Below, piece by piece: positions 6,381 to 12,134 of a DNA stretch of 19,739 nt; position 1 is the stretch's first letter; each line of letters opens with the position of its first letter. Origin of the DNA: Pullilachnospira_A gallistercoris (GTDB lineage Bacteria > Bacillota > Clostridia > Lachnospirales > Lachnospiraceae); NCBI GenBank assembly GCA_018712125.1, contig DVHM01000178.1:1-19739 (forward strand). The letters are read 5' to 3'. A program made the position numbers and the translations under genes. The notes beneath the pieces were generated by a model, which saw only the letters and a list, made by a program, of their open reading frames with translations, had not been told where the DNA came from and ran no database searches.

Positions 6381-6791
6381 TTACCAGTTCTCTTTCTCCT
6401 CGTCCCAGTCGTCCACATCCTCGTCAGGATCCCGCAAGTCCCACATGTCGGTGGTCGGGAGGGTGCGAAGCTCCGGATGGCCCTCCACATAGTCGGCAAC
6501 CGCCCCGGCAAGAAGGTCGATAAGTTTCTCGTATGCCTCCTCGCTGTAGATGCCCCAAATGGATGCCGCCAGGTCGCTGACCTCTTTGTTCCCCTTGTGG
6601 ATCAGGAAGCGGGCTGCCGGGTTGCAGGTCTCCCTGCCGTAGCCGATGCCCACCTGGTCGCCGTCGTTGTACCACCGGTACCCGATCCTTGCCATCGCCC
6701 TGACCAGCTCCCCCGCCAGGCTCTCCGCCTTGCCGCTCCCCGGCACCAGTTCCTCAAAAAGTTCATTGATCCGTTCGTGATTCTTCGTCAT
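6381..6791 (-). CDS. Acidic hypothetical phage protein
   Basis: A 136-residue protein beginning MTKNHERINELFEELVPGSG. It is helical, with a conserved-looking core (AGELVRAMARIGYRWYNDGD, then GYGRETCNPAARFLI) and a very acidic tail (DLRDPDEDVDDWDEEKENW). No catalytic motif is evident. The ATG at 6791 has GGAGG 8-9 bp upstream. It is transcribed alone from P5 and ended at 6343-6366. P5 shares its inverted repeat with the + strand promoter of the gene at 7005, so the two are probably coregulated. The function is unknown. Confidence 0.78.
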   Translation of the reverse strand: MTKNHERINELFEELVPGSGKAESLAGELVRAMARIGYRWYNDGDQVGIGYGRETCNPAARFLIHKGNKEVSDLAASIWGIYSEEAYEKLIDLLAGAVADYVEGHPELRTLPTTDMWDLRDPDEDVDDWDEEKENW

Positions 6792-6845
6792 GCTCTGTTC
6801 CTCCGTTTCTGGTTTTTGTTTTCTGTTTTCCCTTTCGGTATGTGC

Positions 6846-6963
6846 ATATTACCGTCATGTGCGGGAGATAGCAAGCGGCTAAAGTACACGATCGTCCGCC
6901 CGCATCTTTGGTACATTTATGGCCCAGGATCCACTTGATAAATACCGGTTTTAGAGCGAATAT
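6846..6963. promoter_or_regulatory. Divergent promoters P5 (-) and A (+) sharing one inverted repeat
   Basis: The minus promoter P5 has -10 TAATAT (6846-6851), 17-bp spacer and -35 TTGCTA (6869-6874), with a 3-bp gap to half-site GCTAAAGTACAC (6878-6889). The + promoter A has -35 TTGATA (6935-6940), a 17-bp spacer ending AGAGC, and -10 GAATAT (6958-6963), with a 13-bp gap from half-site GGTACATTTATG (6910-6921). The two half-sites are 20 bp apart, so one site can serve both genes. Confidence 0.8.
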
Positions 6964-7004
6964 ACACACAACAAAAGAAAACACACCACACGGAGGGAAC
7001 CACC

Positions 7005-7253
7005 ATGAAGAAGAATTTCACCGAAATCGAAGAGATCATCGAAAACCGCATCACCGTGCTTGAAAAAGAATACGACCTCGACCGCTGGGACATCCAGGAG
7101 ATCCGGACGGAAGCCTACCGGGAAAACGGATGGGGCAGCGACCCCTTCCCCCTGGATGAGGAAGCAGAGGAGGAACTGGAAGAAGAGTGGCACTGCCGCA
7201 GCATGGCGGAGCAGCTCGCCGAGGTCGGCATGAGCATGAGGGACTTCCTTTAA
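7005..7253 (+). CDS. Small acidic hypothetical protein on the + strand
   Basis: An 82-residue protein beginning MKKNFTEIEEIIENRITVLE. It is strongly acidic with a predicted coiled helix (ETEIEEI...VLEKEYDLDRW-like start) and an EEEAEEELEEEW-like run; it ends MAEQLAEVGMSMRDFL. No family is recognised. GGAGGG lies about 8 bp before the ATG. Promoter A (6935-6963) drives it, with the leader ATACACACAACAAAAG shared with P2-P4, so it belongs to the same regulon although it points the other way. A long hairpin (AAAGGAA/TTCCTTT outer arms, GGACAG/CTGTCC within) follows the stop codon. Confidence 0.78.
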   Translation: MKKNFTEIEEIIENRITVLEKEYDLDRWDIQEIRTEAYRENGWGSDPFPLDEEAEEELEEEWHCRSMAEQLAEVGMSMRDFL

Positions 7254-7316
7254 AAGGAAGCCCTGGCCCGGACAGCCCCGCATGGGGCCTGTCCCTCGTA
7301 GTTCCTTTCCGTGTGT

Positions 7317-7442
7317 GTCTATATCACCAATCTCATGGCGGTATCTTTGTGCAATGTATTTCACACATACCGCTTGCTGTCCTTGCAAACAGGAGGTAAA
7401 ATACCGTAAACTGGAGGAGGGGCCTGATGATTTCGGGCCCCG
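7317..7442 (+). promoter_or_regulatory. Promoter P8 of the repeated cassette with a hairpin but no gene
   Basis: A + strand copy: half-site GTGCAATGTATT (7349-7360), a 13-bp gap, -35 TTGCTG (7374-7379), a 17-bp spacer and -10 TAAAAT (7397-7402). The far half-site is weak. A separate perfect repeat GCGGTAT/ATACCGC spans 7338-7373. About 15 bp after the presumed start lies a GGGGCC/GGCCCC hairpin (7419-7441) with a weak T-rich tail. Only a nine-codon frame (MISGPVFLC, 7427-7456, after GGAGGAGG) fits between, so this may be a short RNA or a cassette that lost its gene. Confidence 0.5.
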
Positions 7443-7452
7443 TCTTTCTGTG

Positions 7453-7911
7453 CTAGCCCCGCCAGTTCTGCTTCACGATCCACCAGTCCGAAAGCTCCAT
7501 CCGCTCCATCAGGCCTGCATCCTCAAGCGCCTCCGCAGTTCCACAGGTCTCGCACACCGTGATGTCCGCCCTGCGGCTTTGCGCCAGGAGGCGGTTCCCC
7601 GCTTCCTCATATGCGCCGCACCTGGAGCAACGTGCGCCCCTGTGTCGGCTTCTGCCCAGCCAGTCGAGGCTTTCCTTAATCTCACTCTCGGAAGCCACAC
7701 GGTGGCATGTGTCGGCGCCATAGGCAATGTTCAGGGAGCCGCCGCCATCCCAGCTGACCAGGACATTCCCGGCATCGTCCACACCCCGGCAGGTGCCCTG
7801 GGACCCCGGTATCGGAGCCTGTACATCATCCATCTCATCCAAGACGATCCGGCAGCCAGATGGGAATTCTACCCTCAGTTTTTTCAGTTCTTCCTTAGTG
7901 GGAAACTTCAT
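7453..7911 (-). CDS. DUF4314 protein with a C-terminal zinc-binding region
   Basis: A 152-residue protein. Residues 14-70 (VEFPSGCRIVLDEMDDVQAP, then GTCRGVDDAGNVLVSWDGG) match the DUF4314 pattern, a small SH3-like barrel common in Clostridia phages and conjugative elements. Residues 95-98 (CSRC) and 120-123 (CETC) form a likely zinc ribbon, an addition to the usual short DUF4314 protein. The ATG at 7911 has GGAGGAG upstream, located inside the preceding cyclotransferase gene, which it overlaps by 17 bp; the two are translationally coupled. The molecular role is unknown; the position suggests a part in the amidoligase/cyclotransferase cluster. Confidence 0.85.
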   Translation of the reverse strand: MKFPTKEELKKLRVEFPSGCRIVLDEMDDVQAPIPGSQGTCRGVDDAGNVLVSWDGGGSLNIAYGADTCHRVASESEIKESLDWLGRSRHRGARCSRCGAYEEAGNRLLAQSRRADITVCETCGTAEALEDAGLMERMELSDWWIVKQNWRG

Positions 7912-8416
7912 GACGCTCCTCCTTCCTGCCTGGACGGGTCAGACTGCACTCTCCAATCCTCTTTACGGCTTTCTCCCTGCCCATGGTGTCGGCCAGGGCC
8001 TGCTCAAGGATGTGCATCGGGAAATGGAAATGCCGGTATCCGTCTGCCAGCACCTGGTAATATCCTTCCGACGGTTCCCGCAGCGGATGTCCGTCCGCCA
8101 TCAGGTATACCATCGCGGTAAGGTTTACCGGCTCCCCGCCGCCGATGGGGAAGACCTCCACCGGAAGCTCCCTCTTGCGGTAGTAAACCGGATATCCTTC
8201 GTAACGGTCCAGATTCTTTTCATCCTGTTCCGAAATTTCCCATACCAGCACCGGTGTGTTTTTTTCCGGATTCGGTTCAATCGTAGCATGGGCCCGGAAT
8301 AAAAGCTGCCATCCGGTAAGAATCGCTGTCCCCGCGATCTTCGCGTCCGGCGTCCGGTACCGCATCTGCCCGGTTGAAAGGTTGCTGCCATAGGCAATGT
8401 AGTATCGCTTGCTCAT
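7895..8416 (-). CDS. Gamma-glutamylcyclotransferase-like (AIG2/GGACT) protein 1
   Basis: A 173-residue protein with the two defining family signatures: YGSN (residues 9-12), which binds the substrate, and LDRYEGYP with the presumed catalytic Glu73. Members release 5-oxoproline from gamma-glutamyl amines or peptides by intramolecular cyclisation. A further motif PSEGYYQVLADGYRHFHF is shared with the second copy at 8541. The ATG at 8416 has AAAGGAG upstream. Promoter B lies upstream, and the DUF4314 gene overlaps its 3' end. It probably acts with the amidoligase at 9401, either removing or editing the bond that enzyme makes; this is inference from family and context. Confidence 0.9.
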   Translation of the reverse strand: MSKRYYIAYGSNLSTGQMRYRTPDAKIAGTAILTGWQLLFRAHATIEPNPEKNTPVLVWEISEQDEKNLDRYEGYPVYYRKRELPVEVFPIGGGEPVNLTAMVYLMADGHPLREPSEGYYQVLADGYRHFHFPMHILEQALADTMGREKAVKRIGECSLTRPGRKEERHEVSH

Positions 8417-8459
8417 AAATGCTTCACTCCTTTTTTTCCTGTTTCCTTATGGTAGTGGT

Positions 8460-8545
8460 ATATTCGCTCTTTCTTCGGACATTATCAAGTGATTTCCAGC
8501 CTAAATCTTCCACAAAAATGTGCCGGAAAAACTGTGCGGTTTACA
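8460..8545 (-). promoter_or_regulatory. Promoter B of the cyclotransferase-1/DUF4314 operon (diverged cassette)
   Basis: The -10 GAATAT (8460-8465), a 17-bp spacer containing AGAGC, and -35 TTGATA (8483-8488), matching promoters A and C. A weak half-site ends CCAC at 8513 and, 20 bp further, GTGCGGTTTACA follows at 8534-8545. The 13-bp gap is kept, but the half-sites have drifted. Confidence 0.65.
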
Positions 8546-9080
8546 GCTTCTGGAATCTGGCCAGGTAAGCGTTGGCGGCCTTCACGCCGATGCTGTCGGA
8601 GAGCCCTTTATCCAAAATCTCCACATCGAAGCCCCAGCGGGCATATCCGTCATCCAGAAGTTTATAGTATTCCATGCTGGGCTCGCCCAGCTGCCGCTCC
8701 TCATGGAGCACATACGCCATGCACTGCTTATTCCCCTTGAGCCGGCCGCCCCGCAGGGTTTTGACCGGCAGTTGGAAATAACGTTTATAATAAAATTTCG
8801 GATACCCTTCATAGCGGTTCAGCAGGGCTTCATCAAATTCGCTGATCTTATAGACCAGGGTCGGCACAAAGCAGTTGGCATCCTGTTCGATGGTGGCGTA
8901 AAAGCCGCTGCCGCTTTTCTTAAAGAGCAGCCGGTATCCTGGGATTTTCGATATCCCGGCGGCTATGGCGTCCGGGCATCTCTTTGCCATCCGTTCCAGG
9001 GAAAGGTTGCTCCCATAGGCCAGGTAATAGATTGCGGGGCGGCGGGAGACCTCAACGCTGAACTTCTTCCATGCGTCCAT
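8541..9080 (-). CDS. Gamma-glutamylcyclotransferase-like (AIG2/GGACT) protein 2
   Basis: A 179-residue paralogue of the protein at 7895. It has YGSN (residues 22-25) and LLNRYEGYP with the presumed catalytic Glu91, and PSMEYYKLLDDGYARWGF near the C-terminus. It differs by a 13-residue N-terminal extension (MDAWKKFSVEVSRR). ATG 9080 was chosen because it fits the family start better than a frame opening at 9197; the ribosome binding site (GGAAGGCGG) is moderate and lies inside the overlapping DpnD/PcfM-like gene. It is third in the amidoligase operon, which supports a role opposing or completing the ligase reaction. Confidence 0.9.
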   Translation of the reverse strand: MDAWKKFSVEVSRRPAIYYLAYGSNLSLERMAKRCPDAIAAGISKIPGYRLLFKKSGSGFYATIEQDANCFVPTLVYKISEFDEALLNRYEGYPKFYYKRYFQLPVKTLRGGRLKGNKQCMAYVLHEERQLGEPSMEYYKLLDDGYARWGFDVEILDKGLSDSIGVKAANAYLARFQKL

Positions 9081-9318
9081 TGCCGTCACCGCCTTCCGTT
9101 CTCTCTGTGACCTCAAACTCCACGCCGGAGAAATCTTCCGGCACAAGGATGATCTGGCCGTTGTGCCACCAGTCCCGGACCGTCTGTTCGGCATCATCCG
9201 GCGTGGGGGCTTTCAGCTCTGATTCGTGGACGGTAACCGTCCGCCGCCGCGTCTCCGTGATCGTCACCTGATATACCCGTCCCGCGGGCTGTGTCCGTTT
9301 TTCGTATTTTCGCTTCAT
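9052..9318 (-). CDS. DpnD/PcfM-like protein
   Basis: An 88-residue protein. The segment YQVTITETRRRTVTVHESEL followed by TPDDAEQTVRDWWHNGQIIL and EDFSGVEFEV matches the DpnD/PcfM-like domain seen in Firmicutes phages, plasmids and beside the DpnII restriction genes. Its biochemical role is not known. GGAGG lies 7 bp before the ATG. It starts 82 bp after the amidoligase stop and overlaps the start of cyclotransferase 2 by 29 bp, so it is the middle gene of the amidoligase operon. Confidence 0.85.
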   Translation of the reverse strand: MKRKYEKRTQPAGRVYQVTITETRRRTVTVHESELKAPTPDDAEQTVRDWWHNGQIILVPEDFSGVEFEVTERTEGGDGNGRMEEVQR

Positions 9319-9339
9319 GCTGTCTACCTCCTTCTTCTA

Positions 9340-9395
9340 CCACCCAAAGGGCGGCCATGCCGCCCGGAGGAGTCCCGGTTTCCCGTTTTGGGTGG
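9340..9395. repeat. Nested inverted repeat between amidoligase and DpnD/PcfM-like genes
   Basis: CCACCCAAA (9340-9348) pairs with TTTGGGTGG (9387-9395), and GGGCGGC-3-GCCGCCC (9349-9365) is a second perfect hairpin inside it. There is no clear U tract on either strand. In the operon mRNA it could attenuate or stabilise, or set the dose of the downstream genes. Confidence 0.6.
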
Positions 9396-9400
9396 TGTCC

Positions 9401-10345
9401 CTATCGTTCACTGTGCCGCCATGCGCAGTTGCCGTCCATGTTTGCAAGGAAGAAGTCCCTCGCCGTTTTGAATTCCTCCCCGATGAACCCGAGGCGGAGC
9501 ATCCAGCACCGGAAGGCGTAGGCTTCGTTTTCGGTCTGCTGGGGCTTGGGGCTTGCGAACCGGATCTGCCTGGCCAGCTGGCTCATGGCCAGGCAAAGCT
9601 GGATCATGGCTTTCAGGTGCCCCGCATGGAGCCCGTTCTGCTTGCCGTCTGCCGGGGCGTCGAATTGGAAAAGCCGAAATTCGATGGTCCCTTTTGTGAA
9701 GAGTGCATGAAGATTTGCCATTCTATAGCGACTCTGGTTATAATGTTGGGTTCTGCCATTCCCGCAACCCTGGCTCTCGTACCAGACATCCGCAAGCTGG
9801 CTCATGGTCGAGGGTTTCTTTCGGTTGACCTGCTCCAGGAATCTGGGATCCACCGTCCGGCAATACCGGCTCTGCCGCCAGGAATCCACCTTGATGGCTT
9901 TGGCAATCTGGCTCTCATGGGCAGCCATGATGTTCACCAGGTTGCGGATGGTCTGGGGTGTATGCCCTTTTGCTCCGATGTGAATGTGGACTCCGCAGCC
10001 TCTTCCTGCGTCACTCTTCATCCCGGCTTTCCGGAGGACCCTCACCAGCCCCTGCAGAAGCTCCATGTCCGCGTAGGTCAGGATCGGCGTGACCATTTCG
10101 CATTTCTGGTCGTCCGGTCCGCTGATGCTCACATCCCGCTGGAACTTCCACTCCCTGCCCTGGGCATCCCAGGCGCTCCAGGTCATGTAGCCGTTCCTTC
10201 CTGCGGTGTATTCGCTCCGGCCGGTCCCGAAGTAGGCGGCGGCTTTCTCGGCGGCTTTCTTGCGGGTGATGTTGTTGCCCTCAATCTCAACCCCGAATGT
10301 CTGGTTCTTCATGTTCTCGATCTGGATTCTTGTTGCTTCCTTCAT
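9401..10345 (-). CDS. Amidoligase (GCS-like COOH-NH2 ligase)
   Basis: A 314-residue protein of the Amidoligase_2 family in the carboxylate-amine ligase superfamily. Such enzymes activate a carboxylate with ATP and join it to an amine, for example to tag a peptide or make a gamma-glutamyl bond. The visible motifs are FGVEIEG (17-23), KFQRD (67-71), CEMVTPIL (82-89), GCGVHIHIG (116-124), YRMANLH (207-213) and TIEFRLF (220-226), which supply the usual metal and ATP ligands. A C-terminal module YAFRCWMLRLG-GEEFKTAR (276-296) recurs in the neighbouring protein at 10583. ATG 10345 has GGAG 8-9 bp upstream and promoter P6. Cyclotransferases in the same operon suggest gamma-glutamyl-type chemistry. 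The substrate is unknown. Confidence 0.9.
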   Translation of the reverse strand: MKEATRIQIENMKNQTFGVEIEGNNITRKKAAEKAAAYFGTGRSEYTAGRNGYMTWSAWDAQGREWKFQRDVSISGPDDQKCEMVTPILTYADMELLQGLVRVLRKAGMKSDAGRGCGVHIHIGAKGHTPQTIRNLVNIMAAHESQIAKAIKVDSWRQSRYCRTVDPRFLEQVNRKKPSTMSQLADVWYESQGCGNGRTQHYNQSRYRMANLHALFTKGTIEFRLFQFDAPADGKQNGLHAGHLKAMIQLCLAMSQLARQIRFASPKPQQTENEAYAFRCWMLRLGFIGEEFKTARDFFLANMDGNCAWRHSER

Positions 10346-10397
10346 GGTTCTTATCTCCTTTGCTCTGTGGCTTGTTGTTTTCCCTTTCGGTATGTGC

Positions 10398-10525
10398 ATC
10401 TTACCGTCAGTGCCCCACAATAGCAAGTCAATATCAAACCATAATGTACACAAACATTCCGACCAAAAATCGTGTATTATATGCCGAAGAATGCGCTTGA
10501 TAATTACACATTTCAGAGCGAAAAT
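10398..10525. promoter_or_regulatory. Divergent promoters P6 (-) and C (+) sharing one inverted repeat
   Basis: P6 has -10 TAAGAT (10398-10403), 17-bp spacer with TGACGG and -35 TTGCTA (10421-10426), with a 13-bp gap to CATAATGTACAC (10440-10451). The partner half-site GTGTATTATATG is at 10472-10483, 20 bp away. The + promoter C follows after 13 bp: TTGATA (10497-10502), a 17-bp spacer ending AGAGC, and GAAAAT (10520-10525). P6 drives the amidoligase operon. C points at the 3' end of the gene at 10583 and has no clear gene. Confidence 0.8.
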
Positions 10526-10582
10526 GGCTACAATGGGAGAGAGCCTCGCTTATCAGCCGGCCCCATTTGGGGAAGCAGGCGC

Positions 10583-11749
10583 TTATGCGCCTGATGCAAT
10601 CATCTGAACCTCCATTGGGGAGGCATCTGCCACAGACCCGGTTTCCCTTGCCTCCGCTGCCAGCCTTGCCGCTTCTTTGGCTGCCCGCAGCTCGTCCCGC
10701 TTTTTCTGTGCCTTGGCTTTCGCCTTTTCCGCCTCCGCCGGGGTGCGGAAGGCGCTGTGTCCGGTGAGCTTCTCCATCAGGATCTTCCGGGTCTGTTTGA
10801 ACTCCTCCCCGTCCATGCCAATGCGGACCAGCCAGATACGCATGGCGTACTTCTCATTGACGGCGTCCACCGCCTTTGCCTGAATCCGTTTCTGGTGCAG
10901 CGCCTGGTTGTTCATCATCACCGCCAGGTGTCCAAAGGCCCGCAGGTGGTCCACATCCGCCGCTTCCCCAAATCCTGTGAAGCTCACTGTCTCCGGTGTG
11001 ATGGTCAGGCCGTAAAGGCTCTTCCCATGCTGGTCCTCATAATCCGCGACTGCCCGGAAGAAGTTCGCCCGCGTGTAGGTGCAGCGGTCATCCTTAAGCG
11101 CCTCGATCAGCCCTGCGTCTGCCTCGAAGTGCCCGCCGGTTGCCTGGTTGACCAGAGGCCCCCGGCTGTAGATCAGGTTGACCAGGTTCCGGAGGGTAGC
11201 ACCCGTATGAACCCCAAGAGGGATCTCAAAGTTCATGTTCATGTCGAGAGGTTCTTCTCCCGCGGCATCGCCATCCGTATCCTCCGGGTCTTCCGGAGCC
11301 GCATGGTCTGTTTCCTCTGTGTCTGGCCCGTCACTCTGCGGCTCCTGGGAAACACTCTCTTCGGAAGCGTCCTCGTCAGAGATACTGTCCGAAGCCGTCA
11401 TATCAGATTCTGTGCTTTCAGGATCCTCGATTTCTTCTGATTCACCCGCTCCGTCCTGGATCTCCCGTGCTTCCTGCATCCCATCCGACTCAGTATCCGG
11501 TTCCCGTTCATTTGCATCCCCCACAACCTCTCCGCCGGTGATCAGCCCCTCATTCATGAGGGCGGTCAGGATATCCGCATCCGCCTGTTCCTCATCCACA
11601 AAGAGGTCGCCGTCCCGGTCAATGGTATAGGGACCAACCTCATATGCGTATCGCGGGGCCCTGGTGTAGAACGGCTGCATCCCGGTCAGTTCCCCCAGCC
11701 GGGCGGCGATGGTTTTTCTTTCTTCCGTGTTCCTGTTGAATTTCAGCAT
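10583..11749 (-). CDS. Phage 'virulence-related'-type protein with a degenerate amidoligase-like half
   Basis: A 388-residue protein in three parts. Residues 8-72 (ARLGELTGMQPFYTRAPRYA, then GPYTIDRDGDLFV) form an N-terminal domain that I associate with phage proteins labelled virulence-related. Residues 80-168 are a very acidic, low-complexity linker. Residues 173-335 align by eye with residues 116-310 of the amidoligase: LRNLVNLI versus IRNLVNIM, LRAFGHLAVM versus LHAGHLKAMI, and RIWLVRIGMDGEEFKQTR versus RCWMLRLGFIGEEFKTAR. The catalytic HIH and EFR motifs are absent, so it is probably a pseudoenzyme or substrate-docking partner. The tail is an Ala/Lys/Glu helix. ATG 11749 has AAAGGAG about 10 bp upstream. 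Confidence 0.75.
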   Translation of the reverse strand: MLKFNRNTEERKTIAARLGELTGMQPFYTRAPRYAYEVGPYTIDRDGDLFVDEEQADADILTALMNEGLITGGEVVGDANEREPDTESDGMQEAREIQDGAGESEEIEDPESTESDMTASDSISDEDASEESVSQEPQSDGPDTEETDHAAPEDPEDTDGDAAGEEPLDMNMNFEIPLGVHTGATLRNLVNLIYSRGPLVNQATGGHFEADAGLIEALKDDRCTYTRANFFRAVADYEDQHGKSLYGLTITPETVSFTGFGEAADVDHLRAFGHLAVMMNNQALHQKRIQAKAVDAVNEKYAMRIWLVRIGMDGEEFKQTRKILMEKLTGHSAFRTPAEAEKAKAKAQKKRDELRAAKEAARLAAEARETGSVADASPMEVQMIASGA

Positions 11750-11798
11750 AGGTTCTCGCTCCTTTCATTCCCGCCGCTTTGTTCCCTGGCGGTATGGT

Positions 11799-11828
11799 AT
11801 TTATCACTCAGACGGGGCAAAATAGCAA
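11799..11828 (-). promoter_or_regulatory. Diverged promoter P7 upstream of the virulence-related-type gene
   Basis: TTGCTA (11823-11828) and ATAAAT (11799-11804) are 18 bp apart. The TGACGG element next to the -10 is altered to TGAGTG. A perfect 14-bp palindrome TTCCGGCGCCGGAA (11870-11883), flanked by ACAC/GTG at a 19-bp distance, replaces the usual inverted repeat. It is a possible weak or decayed copy of the cassette. Confidence 0.45.
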
Positions 11829-11893
11829 GGCCATTTCATGAGAAAGTGCAGATTCGGCCGATTACACAATTCCGGCGCCGGAAACTGTGCGCT

Positions 11894-12058
11894 TTACTCC
11901 CCCGTGCCATCCTCCTTCTTATTCCGGTTTTCACGCTCACGGAGCCACTTGACCTGTTCCGCATCATCCTCGTCCTTTGCCATCACGCAGAGGGAGTAGG
12001 TCACAATCGACAGCAGCACAAGGGCTGCGGCGATCAGAAAAACAGCCAGTTCCTTCAA
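11894..12058 (-). CDS. Small single-pass membrane protein
   Basis: A 54-residue protein beginning MKELAVFLIAAALVLLSIVT. Residues 4-24 form one transmembrane helix, followed by a charged cytoplasmic tail (KDEDDAEQVKWLRERENRNK). The start is taken as TTG at 12058, with AAAGGAT about 10 bp upstream; no in-frame ATG fits, and the longer frame would read into the methyltransferase gene. It follows that gene by 76 bp on the same strand. The function is unknown. Confidence 0.55.
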   Translation of the reverse strand: MKELAVFLIAAALVLLSIVTYSLCVMAKDEDDAEQVKWLRERENRNKKEDGTGE

Positions 12059-12134
12059 CGATACCACATCCTTTCTATGTACCCTGGCAGGAGCCAGCCA
12101 TACCTCTTCCGGTAAAGCCGGCCCCTGCCATGCT

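Noticed and set aside
6951..7388. A 145-codon minus-strand frame opposite the gene at 7005
   Set aside because: The + strand gene has a promoter of the repeated family and a GGAGG site; the minus frame crosses both promoter P8 and the hairpin after the + gene.
9317..10423. A 368-codon + strand frame opposite the amidoligase
   Set aside because: The minus-strand frame has conserved amidoligase motifs, and the + frame runs through promoter P6.
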